Origin: Spirochaetaceae bacterium
Lineage (GTDB): Bacteria > Spirochaetota > Spirochaetia > Treponematales > Rectinemataceae
Reading direction: 5' to 3'
Length of the DNA: 64,000 nt
Assembly: GCA_025358255.1 (NCBI GenBank)
Contig: JANYKC010000012.1
Coordinates: 1 to 64,000 of the forward strand
Shown here piece after piece: positions 24,633 through 33,872 of the stretch. The notes below the pieces were generated by a model, which was not told the DNA's origin, made no database searches, and saw nothing but the letters and a program-made list of their open reading frames with translations. The position numbers and the translations under genes are program-made. Numbering within the stretch: position 1 is the stretch's first letter; every line of letters begins with the position of its first letter.

Positions 24633-27062
24633 TCAGCCCATGTAGTTCTTGATAGTCTTGGCCATGCGCTGGAGTTCCTTCCTGACCTTGCAGTTGAAGG
24701 AGTTAGAGGGGAATTCGCCCTTCTCGTTCGCTTCCCCCGGTTCGATGCCGGAGAGGACGGCAAGTCCTTCGTCGATGCTCGAGACAGCCCAGAGGTGGAA
24801 GGTTCCCTTGGCGATGGCCTCCTGGACCACGTCGGGGAGGGTCAGGTTCACCACGTTTCGCCTCGGCATCATCACGCCCTGGCTCCCCGTGAGGCCGGTC
24901 TTCTCGCAAACCCGGTAAAAGCCGAGTATCTTCTCGTTCACCCCGCCGACGGGCTGGACCTGGCCGATCTGGTTGAGGGATCCCGTGACCGCGATGTCCT
25001 GGCGCAGGGGGATGCCGGAAATGGCCGAGAGGAGGGCGTAGACGGCCGTGGAGGAGGCCGAATCGCCCTCGACCGCCGTATAGGACTGCTCGAAGCAGAT
25101 GCTGGCGGTGACGGCCAGCGGCACGTCGCGGGCGTAGCGGCTCCGGAGGAAGCCCTCGACGATGAGGACAGCCTTGTCATATATCTCGCCGGAGAGCCCC
25201 GATTCGCCTTCGATGTTGATGACGCCGCTTTCGCCCGGGCTCACCTGGGCGGAGATGACGGCGGGCAGGCCAAAGGCGTAGTAGCCGCGGTCATGGACCG
25301 CCAGGCCGTTGATGCGCCCGACCGCCCGGCCCTGGACCTGGAGGATGATCTCCCCGGAGGCGATCATGTCGCCTATCTTCTCCTCGGGCAGGTTGGAAAG
25401 CTGGGCCCTGGCCAGGACGGCGGCGCGGACAGCCTGGGCGTCGACGGCGGCGGCTCCCCTCGAGCGGGCCCGGTAATCGGACTCTCGGAGAATGTCGGCC
25501 ACGGCCCCGAAGCGCGTGGAGAGGCGGTTCCGGTATTCGGAGAGGCGGACCCCCTCCGCGGCCACGGCGTCCAGGCCCTCGCCAGTGACCGGCAGGAGCC
25601 CCTCGTCATCCACGATCTTGCGGACAAAGGCCGCGTAATTGCGCAGTCCTTCCGCGTTCCGGGGCATGGAGGAATCGAACTCGGCATGGAGCTTGAAGAG
25701 CTTCTGGAAATCGCCGTCCGACTGGTAGAGGATATCGTAGGTGGACTCGCCGCCGATGAGGATGACCTTGACGTTGGCGGCGACGGGCTCGGGTTTGATC
25801 CAAGCCAGGCCCTGGGGTCCCTCCCGCGGCTGGATCTCCACGCGGCCGTCCTGGAGGACGCGCTTCAGGCGGAGCCAGGCCTCCTCGTCCGCGACCACAT
25901 CCTCCGCGCGGAGGACCAGGTAGCCGCCTGCGGCCTGGAGGAAGGATCCGCCCCGTATGCGCAGGTAGGAGATCTTGGTGTCGCCCTCCTCCTCGGGACG
26001 GGGCTCGATGAAGCCAAAGAGGTTCGCGGCGGTGGGATGGTTCTCCACGACGACCGGAGCCTTGTCCGTGCCGGAACGGTCCACGACGAGATTCACGCCG
26101 TAGCGGGCAAGGGCCGGGCTACGCCGCCTTTTCCCTTCGCCCTCGCCCTGGCTGCGGAAGAGGTAAAGCCTTTCCTCCACGTCGTCGGAAAGGCGGGCGA
26201 TCCAATCGCGGACCTCCTGGTCCTTCCATCGCTCGCGGAGGATCCCTGCCTCCGAGCGCACCTGGGGCTTGAGGGTCTCGTCGCGCTTCTCGGCCAGGCT
26301 GTCCTGGAGGTCGCTCCTGCGCTTGCGCAGCTCGGCGAAGAGGTGTTTCATGTGGTCCACGTGGCCGTACCACTGTTCGCGCAGGCGGTTGTAGTCGGCC
26401 TCCGGCAGCTCACCGGAGGCCACAAGGTCCTGGAGGGCCTCGAAGCTTGTCTCGACGGCCTCGACGCCGTCGGCCGCCGGCTTGAGCGGGACGATGTCCA
26501 TGCCGGGCCCGCCTTCGCCCTCGACCTGGACCGCCCTGAGGCCGTCGGCGGCGAGGGCGGACTCGAAATCGGCAAGGCGGCGGTTCTCGGCGGCCTCGAG
26601 GGCGGCGACGGCTCCGGCCTCTTCCCGCTTGCCCGCCTCGCTCTCCATCTGGAGGGTGACGATGCGTTTCAAGGCCTCGACAAAGCGATGGAGGTCGCGC
26701 TTGAACTCTCGGCCTTCCCCGGCCTTGAGGAGTATGGCCTTTGGCGCGAGCGGCGAATCGAAATTGTAGACGAAGGCGATGTCCTTGAGCTCGCAGGTTT
26801 CCGTTCTTGCCTCCTCGAGGACCGAAAGGACGGCGCTCCTCCTGCCGGTGCCTGGGATGCCGGAGACATATACATTGTAGCCCTTGGACCTGATGCCGAT
26901 GCCCATTTTCAGGGCTTCGAGGGCCCGCGGCTGCCCGATCACCCTGGAGCCCCAGCTGGGGGCGGCGTCAAGGCGGGGGCCGGCGGAATCGCAGGCTTCC
27001 CCCTCGATGTCGACGGAGAAGGCGACCTCCTCGGCCGCCAGTTCGAGCTTCGCGATGTCCAT
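24633..27062 (-). CDS. Lon-like ATP-dependent protease (AAA_32 + S16)
   Basis: An 809-residue protein of the Lon-like family with an N-terminal AAA_32 region. The P-loop is VSGIPGTGRRSA; Arg replaces the usual Lys, which I recall as common in this subfamily. A coiled, charged insert follows (about residues 190-330). The AAA core has YLVLRAEDVVADEEAWLRLKR and VILIGGESTYDILYQ. The C-terminal S16 protease domain has the Ser-Lys dyad at Ser668 (EGDSASS) and Lys711 (VNEKIL), 43 residues apart as in Lon. Substrates are unknown. The start at 27062 has a GGAGG site. It probably helps clear damaged proteins in the cytoplasm. Confidence 0.88.
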   Translation of the reverse strand: MDIAKLELAAEEVAFSVDIEGEACDSAGPRLDAAPSWGSRVIGQPRALEALKMGIGIRSKGYNVYVSGIPGTGRRSAVLSVLEEARTETCELKDIAFVYNFDSPLAPKAILLKAGEGREFKRDLHRFVEALKRIVTLQMESEAGKREEAGAVAALEAAENRRLADFESALAADGLRAVQVEGEGGPGMDIVPLKPAADGVEAVETSFEALQDLVASGELPEADYNRLREQWYGHVDHMKHLFAELRKRRSDLQDSLAEKRDETLKPQVRSEAGILRERWKDQEVRDWIARLSDDVEERLYLFRSQGEGEGKRRRSPALARYGVNLVVDRSGTDKAPVVVENHPTAANLFGFIEPRPEEEGDTKISYLRIRGGSFLQAAGGYLVLRAEDVVADEEAWLRLKRVLQDGRVEIQPREGPQGLAWIKPEPVAANVKVILIGGESTYDILYQSDGDFQKLFKLHAEFDSSMPRNAEGLRNYAAFVRKIVDDEGLLPVTGEGLDAVAAEGVRLSEYRNRLSTRFGAVADILRESDYRARSRGAAAVDAQAVRAAVLARAQLSNLPEEKIGDMIASGEIILQVQGRAVGRINGLAVHDRGYYAFGLPAVISAQVSPGESGVINIEGESGLSGEIYDKAVLIVEGFLRSRYARDVPLAVTASICFEQSYTAVEGDSASSTAVYALLSAISGIPLRQDIAVTGSLNQIGQVQPVGGVNEKILGFYRVCEKTGLTGSQGVMMPRRNVVNLTLPDVVQEAIAKGTFHLWAVSSIDEGLAVLSGIEPGEANEKGEFPSNSFNCKVRKELQRMAKTIKNYMG

Positions 27063-27092
27063 GCTTCCTCCGCGGTCATTCACTTGATTGGC

Positions 27093-29477
27093 TTACTTGG
27101 CGTGTTCCAGCAACGTGGCGACCGGCACGATGGCGTAGCCCTGTTCCTCGAGGGCGTTCACGAGGAGGGCAAGCTCCAGGAAGAGGTAGTCGTCCCTTCC
27201 CCCCTCCGGGGCCCCGAGGCGTATCGGCACGATCGAGCCCGGCCGGACCGTGGCGACGATGCGCTCGACGATCCGGTGGGCCTCGAGGTAGGAACCCGGA
27301 AGCCTTGCCGCGTCGCGGAGGCCCACCCAGTCCAGGGTATCGATGTCCCTCCCGATGCAGGCATAGTTCATCGAGGCGCCGGAGGCGATGATGTCGTCGT
27401 TGGCGCTGTAGTAGGGCGGATGCCAGAGGAGGGCCAGTTCGCGGCTCGTGGCGGCATACCACTCGTCCTCTGCCCTGGCCAGGCCCCGCCTGATGTATTC
27501 GCGGTCGGCGTTGAAGCGCGTGTCCGTCGGGTCGACGGTCGTGAAGAACATGGAGCCTATCTCGTGGCCGCTGGCGGCAAGGATGCGGGCGGCTCCGGGG
27601 TTGCGCCTGATGAATTCCCCGTTGACGAAGAAGGTGGCCGTTATGCCGTAATCCTTGAGGGTGTTGAGGACGGGGATAAGGCCCTCCGATGTATCGAGGG
27701 CATCGAAGGTGATGGCTATCTCGCGGCGCCTGATGCGGGAGCCGTGGTCGAAGGCCGCGCCCGTGCGGGTCTCGTCGCGGTCGGGGAAGGCCGCGTAGGC
27801 GGCGGGCGGCGGCGGGAGGACGGGCTTCGTCCCGAAGGCTTTTTTGGAGCGCACCATCACGAGGTTCTTGAAGGAGCTGGAGGCCGAGGGTTCGAGGTAG
27901 ACCCGGTAAGAATCCGAACTCGATGCGGCGGTCTTGGGAGTGAAGGAGTCGATCGCCTTCCAGTCCCCCGCACCATCTAAGGTGGCGACACCACCTGCGG
28001 TGGCGACACCACCTGCGGTGGCGATGCCAGCCGCGGCAGTCGATCCGCCCGCAACGGGAACGGAGGCGGCGAGCCTGAAGGCCTGGCCGCCCGTGCGCGC
28101 GACGATTCCGCCCGCCTCATCCCAGCCGTAGGCCTCGACCTGGGCCAAAGCCACGAGGCTGCGCCTGCCGCCGTCGAGCTCCACCTTTTCGATGAGGCGG
28201 CTGGAGGCGATCACGATGGTCTTCGTGTCCGGCCACAGGACATGGAGGGAATCGGCGGCCGCGACCCGGGAAAGGACCTCCCAGTCCTCGTAGGATCGTA
28301 CTATGATGCCCAGCTTGGTCACTATGGCGATCTTGGTCTCATCGGGCGAAAGCACGAGCTCCCGGGCGCCGACAACATCCAGCTCCCTGACCGCGGGGGC
28401 GAGGTCGAGGTCCGTCGGGTCGGCCGGAGCGCTGAAGCGGTAGGCGCCGGGATTCCTTGAGCCGCCGTTTATGGAATCGGCGAAGACCGTGACAGGACCG
28501 CGGCTGGGCCAGAGCACGTCGCGCACGCGCATGCCGCCCTGGAGGAGGAGGTAGGGCAGGGCGGCGACCCGCTTCGCTGTCTTGACGTCGTCGGGGTCGA
28601 GGTAGAGGAGGAAGAGGTTCCGGCCGCCCTTGGATAGCACGATGCGCGAGCCTTCGGTGGATACCCAGAAATCGTCGAAGTTGGGGTCGAAGGGGAAGGG
28701 CGTGTTGCCCGCCAGCGCGCCCATGCCCGCGAGTCCGCGGTAGAGGGCCTGGGGGAAGAACTCCGCGGGGAGGATGCGGTAGAGGGAGGAGTCGCGGAGA
28801 TAGAAAAGGCTCGAGTCCTTGCCCCAGCGGGCGGAGCGTATCTTCCCGGGGCCGATGCGGCGGAATTCCTCGGAAAGGACTCGGCCGCCGACCAGCTGGT
28901 CTATCGAATAGTAGAAAAGGTTGCCGCCCTTCGCGTAGACGAAGTAGCGGGAATCGGGGGACCAGCGCGCGGCCGAGTATTCGACCTCGGCCTCGACGTT
29001 TTCCGATATGGTGGTGCGCTTGGCGCTGGCGATCTCCACGATGACAATGCGGCAGAAGGCCGGGGAGGTCTTGTCCATCGCCAGGACCCAGGCGCCGTCG
29101 GGACTGGGCGCCGATTCGGGGAGGCGCCCGATCGGGACATTGGCGCCGCGCGCGAAGGCCGGATAGCCCTCCACCGGCGCGAGGTTACGCAATTCGGCGT
29201 CCGTGCGGAAGAGGCCGAACCGGTTCTGCACCTGGAGGCGGCGTCCCCCGTCCACGAGGGCGACGTTCTCCGGATAGGCCGAGAGCTGGCTCACCTTGCC
29301 GGTGCCGAGGGGAGAGAGGAAGAGACTGTCGTACTTGCCGTCCCCGGGGAGGTCGGCCCTGGCGGTAAACAGGAGTCCATCGTCCTTCGCGAGATCGAGA
29401 GACAGGAACTCGACCTCGGCCTGCGCTGCCTGGAGCGCGGCGAGAGCGAGGGCGGTAAGCAATGCTCGACGCTTCAT
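27093..29477 (-). CDS. Exported beta-propeller protein with degenerate polysaccharide deacetylase (NodB) domain
   Basis: A 794-residue protein with a signal peptide (residues 1-20, MKRRALLTALALAALQAAQA). Residues 20-480 look like a WD/TolB-type propeller (ESAPSPDGAWVLAMD, AARWSPDSRYFVYAKGG). A linker with three copies of an Ala-Gly-Gly-Val-Ala-Thr type unit follows. Residues about 590-790 form a NodB fold, but its motifs are altered: TFDALD for TFDDG, GHEIGSMFFTTVD without either zinc-binding His of the H-S/T-x3-H motif, and HPPY for RxPY. It may be a non-catalytic, glycan-binding domain. The start has a GGGGGT ribosome site. Confidence 0.75.
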   Translation of the reverse strand: MKRRALLTALALAALQAAQAEVEFLSLDLAKDDGLLFTARADLPGDGKYDSLFLSPLGTGKVSQLSAYPENVALVDGGRRLQVQNRFGLFRTDAELRNLAPVEGYPAFARGANVPIGRLPESAPSPDGAWVLAMDKTSPAFCRIVIVEIASAKRTTISENVEAEVEYSAARWSPDSRYFVYAKGGNLFYYSIDQLVGGRVLSEEFRRIGPGKIRSARWGKDSSLFYLRDSSLYRILPAEFFPQALYRGLAGMGALAGNTPFPFDPNFDDFWVSTEGSRIVLSKGGRNLFLLYLDPDDVKTAKRVAALPYLLLQGGMRVRDVLWPSRGPVTVFADSINGGSRNPGAYRFSAPADPTDLDLAPAVRELDVVGARELVLSPDETKIAIVTKLGIIVRSYEDWEVLSRVAAADSLHVLWPDTKTIVIASSRLIEKVELDGGRRSLVALAQVEAYGWDEAGGIVARTGGQAFRLAASVPVAGGSTAAAGIATAGGVATAGGVATLDGAGDWKAIDSFTPKTAASSSDSYRVYLEPSASSSFKNLVMVRSKKAFGTKPVLPPPPAAYAAFPDRDETRTGAAFDHGSRIRRREIAITFDALDTSEGLIPVLNTLKDYGITATFFVNGEFIRRNPGAARILAASGHEIGSMFFTTVDPTDTRFNADREYIRRGLARAEDEWYAATSRELALLWHPPYYSANDDIIASGASMNYACIGRDIDTLDWVGLRDAARLPGSYLEAHRIVERIVATVRPGSIVPIRLGAPEGGRDDYLFLELALLVNALEEQGYAIVPVATLLEHAK
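27981..28034 (-). repeat. Three 18-base tandem repeats in the propeller-deacetylase linker
   Basis: GGTGGCGACACCACCTGC occurs at 27981-27998 and 27999-28016, with a diverged third copy at 28017-28034. Each unit contains a small palindrome (GGTG..CACC) and encodes six residues in frame. The unit resembles that in rplJ. Confidence 0.8.
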
Positions 29478-29571
29478 GGTGTGACCCCCATCAACATTCT
29501 CGGTCAAAATATCCAGGAAGTAAACGTGGGCATTGGGAGAGCCGAGAACCTGGATCGAAACCTGCTATGGG

Positions 29572-29766
29572 CTACCTGACGGAAAAATAGCTTTCGCAGC
29601 GGCTGGAGGCCCTGATGGGGGCGCGATTGACCCGGCAATGGCCGAAAGAGTCCGCGTCCACCTTGATTTTCCTGTGTTCCGGGTCATAGACCCTCTTGCC
29701 GTCCCATTGAAGGCAGCCGTAGCAGTGAGGTTGCCCGACCCCGACGGGATAGATATCTTGCGACAT
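29572..29766 (-). CDS. Small cysteine-rich protein
   Basis: A 64-residue protein starting at the ATG at 29766, preceded by a GGAGG ribosome site. It contains CYGCLQWDGKRVYD, a central HRKIKVDADSFGHC, and a C-terminal SSRCESYF. The pattern Cys-x2-Cys-x-x-Trp-x-Gly-x-Arg ... Gly-x-Cys ... Ser-x-Cys-x-x-Phe matches small putative zinc proteins that I have seen annotated as hypothetical in other bacteria. The four cysteines could bind one metal ion. It lies alone between the deacetylase-like gene and the HAD phosphatase gene on the same strand. Confidence 0.65.
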   Translation of the reverse strand: MSQDIYPVGVGQPHCYGCLQWDGKRVYDPEHRKIKVDADSFGHCRVNRAPIRASSRCESYFSVR

Positions 29767-29829
29767 GCCCACCCTCCCGGATCGCGCCAGCGATCCTCCA
29801 CTAAATATCGGAGGGAGGGGGAGCGACGA

Positions 29830-30666
29830 TTAGCACGGTTTGCTCGCGGCCCCGGCAAGGACAAAACGCTCCACGACGTCCGCGACAAAGTCTTCCTCGT
29901 TCGTGAGGGCGGAAATATGGCCCGCGACCGCCTTTGTCTCGGCGATCGCGTTGGCCGGGCAGCAGCCCAGCCCCGCGGCCTTGAGCATCCCGAGGTCGTT
30001 CACGGCGTCGCCGCAGGCGATGGTCCTGCCGATCTCGATGCCCAGCTGCGCGCACAGGCGCGCCAGCGCGTCGCCCTTGTCCACGCCGTCGCTGAGGATC
30101 TCGAGGAGGTAGGGCTTCGAGGTGAGGACCTCGGCCCTGCCGGCGAACTCGACCGACATCTCCTTGCGCAGGATGGCGATGCGCTCCGGCTCGGCCGGGA
30201 CGACAAACTTGGTGTGGCCCCGCGAAAGGAGGGCGGGCACATCCTCAGGGCGGACGACCTCCAGTCCTTGCCCCGTGAGCCGGACATCCTCGTCGTTCCA
30301 GGGATGGGGCTGGCTGGCGAAGATCTTGCCGCCTTCGTAGATGAGCCAGGAAAAGCCGCGGGCGGTGATCGCCGCCGCGATCTCCTGGCAGAGGGCTCCG
30401 CCTATTTCGCGCTGGTATACTCGCTGCCCGGTGGCGGTCTCCATGATCTCGGCGCCATTGGTGCAGATCATGAACTCCCCTGGACCGGCGGCGTCGAGCT
30501 CTTCCGCGTAGCGTTTCATGGAGTGGATGTTGCGACCTGAAGCCAGGACGATCTTGACTCCTCGGGCGGAGGCGGCGCACAGGACGCTGCGGTTCCGCGC
30601 GGAGATCGTGAGGTCGGCGCGGAGAAGGGTATCGTCGAGGTCGAGGGCGATGAGGTCTATGGACAT
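29830..30666 (-). CDS. HAD-superfamily hydrolase, Cof type
   Basis: A 278-residue HAD phosphatase of the Cof/YidA type, acting on sugar phosphates or similar small phosphoesters in the cytoplasm. Motif I is ALDLDDTLL with nucleophile Asp9 and acid Asp11, motif II is VLASGR, the motif III region includes DKGDAL, and motif IV is IACGDAVNDLGML with the metal-binding Asp pair. The cap is C2 type between motifs II and III. The start codon follows TATAAA by 6 bases, so the mRNA is probably leaderless. It is divergent from the sialidase-like gene. Confidence 0.92.
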   Translation of the reverse strand: MSIDLIALDLDDTLLRADLTISARNRSVLCAASARGVKIVLASGRNIHSMKRYAEELDAAGPGEFMICTNGAEIMETATGQRVYQREIGGALCQEIAAAITARGFSWLIYEGGKIFASQPHPWNDEDVRLTGQGLEVVRPEDVPALLSRGHTKFVVPAEPERIAILRKEMSVEFAGRAEVLTSKPYLLEILSDGVDKGDALARLCAQLGIEIGRTIACGDAVNDLGMLKAAGLGCCPANAIAETKAVAGHISALTNEEDFVADVVERFVLAGAASKPC

Positions 30667-30672
30667 GCGATG

Positions 30673-30702
30673 TTTATAGCCTCAACGGGGCAGGAAGGTC
30701 GA
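30673..30702 (-). promoter_or_regulatory. Promoter of the HAD phosphatase gene (leaderless type)
   Basis: Minus strand: TCGACC at 30702-30697 (4 of 6 to TTGACA), 18-base spacer, TATAAA at 30678-30673, 6 bases to the ATG at 30666. Confidence 0.5.
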
Positions 30703-30779
30703 GGACCGCCGGCAGCCCTTTCCCGGCTTTCAAAATGCCGCCGCTTGTGAGAAAATCCCGCCATACCCAAGGAGATGGC

Positions 30780-31937
30780 ATGAACCGCATGGAAAGCGAA
30801 CTCGAGACGAAACTCGGCGCCTTTGCCCACGCCCTGATCGATCAGGAGAAGGCGCGCGTGATCGTGGCGCCGGAAAAGGCCGAGCGCGGCTACTGGTTCG
30901 GCGGCGGCAACATGGCGGCCGGGCCGGACGGCGCCCTCTATCTCTGCGGCCGATTCCGCAGCGCCGGCGATTCCCGGACCGGCCTTGACCTGGGCGACCG
31001 CGGTCGCGAGCTGGCCATTTTCGCCTCGATCGACAAGGGGCACTCCTGGAAGAAGCTGCACTCCTTCCCGAAGGCCGCCCTGCTTCCCAAGGGGATGGCA
31101 GGCGCGGCCGCGGCAACTCCCCTCGACCGCGGCCCCCAGGGCTGCGGCGAGGTCCTGTCGATAGAGGGCGCGGCCCTTCGCTTCCTCCAGCGCTCCGTGC
31201 AGCTTTTTGTCTCCTCTGAAAAGGCGAGCCCCTATCCGGAAGGCGTCCGCGAGTACATGAAACCGGGCACAGGTGTCTGGACCATCGAGCTCCTCGCTGC
31301 GCCCGACCTCGCCGGCCTTGCCTCCGCCGTGCCGCGCACCATCCTGAGCACCCAGGATCCGCGCTATCTCCACATCAAGGACCCCTTCATCGTCGAAAGG
31401 CCCGGCTGTCCCCTCCTCCTGGGCTTCTGCCATCATCCTTTCACCTGGGCCTCTTCCTCCACGGGTCTTGTCGAGATCGACGACGAAGGCCTTCCACGCA
31501 AGCCGCCGGTTTTTGAGGCCCTGCCCCGCGGGCCGGCCTGGGACGTGGCGATAACCCGCGTCACTTCGATTCTCCCCCTCTCCTCCTCGGCGTCTTTTCC
31601 GCGCCTGGGGGCGGGATTGGTTTTCTACGATGGCGGTGAATGCCTGCGCAATCTCGACGAGCACGCGGGCGCCAAGCGCCGGCCCCGGGGATATTCCTGC
31701 GAGGAGCTCGGTGGCCTTGGCTATTATGCAGGCGATGACCTGTCAAGCATGGAGCGCATGTCGAAGCTCGCACCCGAGTTCCTGAGCCCCTACGGGACGG
31801 GTTCCAGCCGCTATGTGGACGTCCTGTCGACCGAGGAAGGCTATTACGCCACCTGGCAGCAATCCCGGAAGGACGGCTCCCAGGCCCTCGTCATGAACTT
31901 CCTCCCTGCCGCCGAAGCGGCGAGGATCCTGGGCTGA
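30780..31937 (+). CDS. Sialidase-like beta-propeller protein
   Basis: A 385-residue protein without a signal peptide. It has one clear Asp-box, SIDKGHSW, within IFASIDKGHSWKKL, preceded by GGGNMAAGPDGALYLCGRF and followed by repeated strand-like blocks. The Tyr-containing C-terminal block GTGSSRYVDVLSTEEGYYATW is typical of sialidase-type propellers. The arginine triad of true sialidases cannot be assigned with confidence, so enzyme activity is unproven. It has a good AAGGAG ribosome site before the ATG, unlike several neighbours. It is divergent from the HAD gene. Confidence 0.6.
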   Translation: MNRMESELETKLGAFAHALIDQEKARVIVAPEKAERGYWFGGGNMAAGPDGALYLCGRFRSAGDSRTGLDLGDRGRELAIFASIDKGHSWKKLHSFPKAALLPKGMAGAAAATPLDRGPQGCGEVLSIEGAALRFLQRSVQLFVSSEKASPYPEGVREYMKPGTGVWTIELLAAPDLAGLASAVPRTILSTQDPRYLHIKDPFIVERPGCPLLLGFCHHPFTWASSSTGLVEIDDEGLPRKPPVFEALPRGPAWDVAITRVTSILPLSSSASFPRLGAGLVFYDGGECLRNLDEHAGAKRRPRGYSCEELGGLGYYAGDDLSSMERMSKLAPEFLSPYGTGSSRYVDVLSTEEGYYATWQQSRKDGSQALVMNFLPAAEAARILG

Positions 31938-31978
31938 AGAGGCGGGCAGGCCGCCATGCAGGCGGGCGGCCTTCTCCC

Positions 31979-32008
31979 TTGTACTGCCTCCGCCCTTCGG
32001 GGTAGCGT
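31979..32008 (+). promoter_or_regulatory. murJ promoter (leaderless type)
   Basis: TTGTAC at 31979-31984, 18-base spacer, TAGCGT at 32003-32008, then 8 bases to the ATG at 32017. No Shine-Dalgarno site. Confidence 0.5.
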
Positions 32009-32016
32009 AGGCGCCA

Positions 32017-33627
32017 ATGTCCGATGAAACGGCCCCGATCCCTTCCCCGCCCTCGACCTCGTCGAGGATGCTCAGGGAAGGAAGCAAGCTCTCCCTCCTC
32101 ACCCTGATCTCGCGCGTCCTTGGCCTGGTCCGCGAGATGACCAAGGCCGCCTTCATGGGCACCGGGGGGCTGGCGGACGCCTTTACCGTCTCCTTCATAA
32201 TCCCGAATTTCCTCCGCCGCCTCTTCGCCGAAGGCTCGATCACCGTGGCCTTCATCCCGACCTTCTCAGGCTTCATCGGGGAGAATGACGAGAAGAAGAC
32301 CCGGGAGTTCCTTTCGGCGACCCTCACGGTCCTCGTGACCCTTGTCACCGCCGTCGTCGCCCTCGGCATCGCGATGACGCCCCTCCTCGTGAGGCTTTTC
32401 TTCGGCTCCGATCCCGTGGAGACGATCATCCTCACGCGCATCATGTTCCCTTTCCTGGCCCTCGTTTCCCTCGCCGCGCTTTTCCAGGGCATGCTCAACA
32501 GCGTGGGGGTCTTCACCCCTTCCGGCATGGCGCCCATCCTTTTCAACCTCTGCTTCATCGGCGTGCCGTATCTCATCGGCGGCTGGACGGTCAATCCGGC
32601 CCGCGCCATGGCCATCGGCGTCCTGGTCGGCGGCCTTGTCCAGGGCCTGTGGCAGCTGCCTGCCGTGATCAAGGCCGGTTATCGTTTCGGCTTCATCGGC
32701 CTCGGTCGGGCATTCCGCAATCCCGGCATGCGCAAGGTGATGAAGCTCATCGCCCCGACCATCATCGGGATGGCCGCCTACCAGCTCAACGACCTCGTCT
32801 GCACCTCCCTGGCCTCGAACGCCGGGACCGGCGCCGCCTCCAGCCTCCAGTATTCCCTCCGCCTCCAGGAGCTGATCCTGGGCATCTTCGCCGTGTCCGC
32901 CGGGACCGTCCTCCTCCCTGAGCTCACCCGTGCGGCCAGGGCCAGGGAATGGGACGTCTTTTCGGAGCAGTTGCGCAAAACCCTCTCCGCCATCGCCCTG
33001 GTCACCATACCCGTGGCCGCCTTTTCCCTCCTTATGGGCCGTGAGATCGTGACCGTCCTCTTCAGGACCAGGGCCTTCGGCGAGGACTCGGTGAGTCTCA
33101 CCGCCCAGGTTTTCTTCTTCCACATGCTGGGGCTATTCTTCATCGCCTCCAACCGCCTCCTGGCCCCGGCTTTCTACTCGCGCGAGGACACGAGGTCGCC
33201 GACTTGGGCGGGATTGGCCTCTTTCGGCGCCAATATCGTCCTCGCCCTCCTCCTTGTCCGTCCGATGGGCGGAAATGGCATCGCCCTGGCCCTTTCGCTC
33301 TCGAGCGCCCTCAATACCTTCATCCTGGTGGCCCTCCTCCTCCGCTCCGGGGTCAGGGGCATGAAGGGGGCACTGAAACGCTCATTTCTCTACATGCTGA
33401 GGCTTGTCGGCCTTTCCCTGCTGGCCGCCATTCCCCTATATTTCCTCCGGGCTCCCCTCGTGAATATTTTTTCCTCAAGTCCCTCACGGCTGGTGGCCGC
33501 CGGCATCCCCCTGGTGCTGGCGACCCTCCTTTTTGGCGGCATCGGAGTCATTCTCCTTGCCATAACCAAGGACGAAACGGCGCTTTTCCTCTCCGGGGGC
33601 TTGCGGCGACGCCTCCTTAGACGCTAA
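32017..33627 (+). CDS. murJ: Lipid II flippase MurJ (MviN)
   Basis: A 536-residue MOP-superfamily membrane protein with about 14 hydrophobic segments. It flips lipid II across the cytoplasmic membrane for peptidoglycan synthesis. It opens with a Pro-rich cytoplasmic tail (residues 1-20), then LTLISRVLGLVREMTKAAFMG, which carries the conserved Arg pair, and NFLRRLFAEGSITVAFIPTF, the family signature. The length and blocks match MurJ. It starts 8 bases after the -10 hexamer. The tRNA-Thr promoter lies about 65 bases after its stop; no terminator was seen between them. Confidence 0.96.
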   Translation: MSDETAPIPSPPSTSSRMLREGSKLSLLTLISRVLGLVREMTKAAFMGTGGLADAFTVSFIIPNFLRRLFAEGSITVAFIPTFSGFIGENDEKKTREFLSATLTVLVTLVTAVVALGIAMTPLLVRLFFGSDPVETIILTRIMFPFLALVSLAALFQGMLNSVGVFTPSGMAPILFNLCFIGVPYLIGGWTVNPARAMAIGVLVGGLVQGLWQLPAVIKAGYRFGFIGLGRAFRNPGMRKVMKLIAPTIIGMAAYQLNDLVCTSLASNAGTGAASSLQYSLRLQELILGIFAVSAGTVLLPELTRAARAREWDVFSEQLRKTLSAIALVTIPVAAFSLLMGREIVTVLFRTRAFGEDSVSLTAQVFFFHMLGLFFIASNRLLAPAFYSREDTRSPTWAGLASFGANIVLALLLVRPMGGNGIALALSLSSALNTFILVALLLRSGVRGMKGALKRSFLYMLRLVGLSLLAAIPLYFLRAPLVNIFSSSPSRLVAAGIPLVLATLLFGGIGVILLAITKDETALFLSGGLRRRLLRR

Positions 33628-33692
33628 TCTCTGGCAACGGTGAGGATGCATTTTCCGTGCCCAGAATAAAGGCCTTGGCCAAAGTCAAGGCC

Positions 33693-33722
33693 TTGACATG
33701 CTCTGGGTGGTGGTGATATGTT
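33693..33722 (+). promoter_or_regulatory. Promoter of tRNA-Thr and the downstream rpmG operon
   Basis: A perfect TTGACA at 33693-33698, 18-base spacer, TATGTT at 33717-33722. The tRNA begins 18 bases after the -10 hexamer. Confidence 0.75.
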
Positions 33723-33740
33723 TCCGTCACTTCTCTGAAT

Positions 33741-33813
33741 GCCCTTGTAGCTCAGTTGGCAGAGCATATCCATGGTAAGGATAAGGTCAACGGTTCGATT
33801 CCGTTCGAGGGCT
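33741..33813 (+). tRNA. tRNA-Thr (GGT)
   Basis: A 73-base cloverleaf. The acceptor arm GCCCTTG pairs with CGAGGGC (one G-T pair), the D arm is GCTCAGTTGGCAGAGC, and the anticodon arm TATCC-ATGGTAA-GGATA has anticodon GGT. The T arm is ACGGTTCGATTCCGT. CCA is not encoded. It is the first gene of the tRNA-Thr–rpmG–tRNA-Trp–secE–nusG run. Confidence 0.95.
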
Positions 33814-33872
33814 TTCGAAATGCAGGGTCGGGGCGGTTTTCCGCGCCGAAGCTCCGATGAAAGGAATGAAGC

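Noticed and set aside
24951-27980. Very long plus-strand frame opposite the Lon-like gene
   Set aside because: Antisense shadow of the S16 protease gene, whose catalytic dyad and length are clear on the minus strand.
28242-28460. Small plus-strand frame inside the propeller gene
   Set aside because: Lies wholly antisense to a supported gene and shows no motif or ribosome site.
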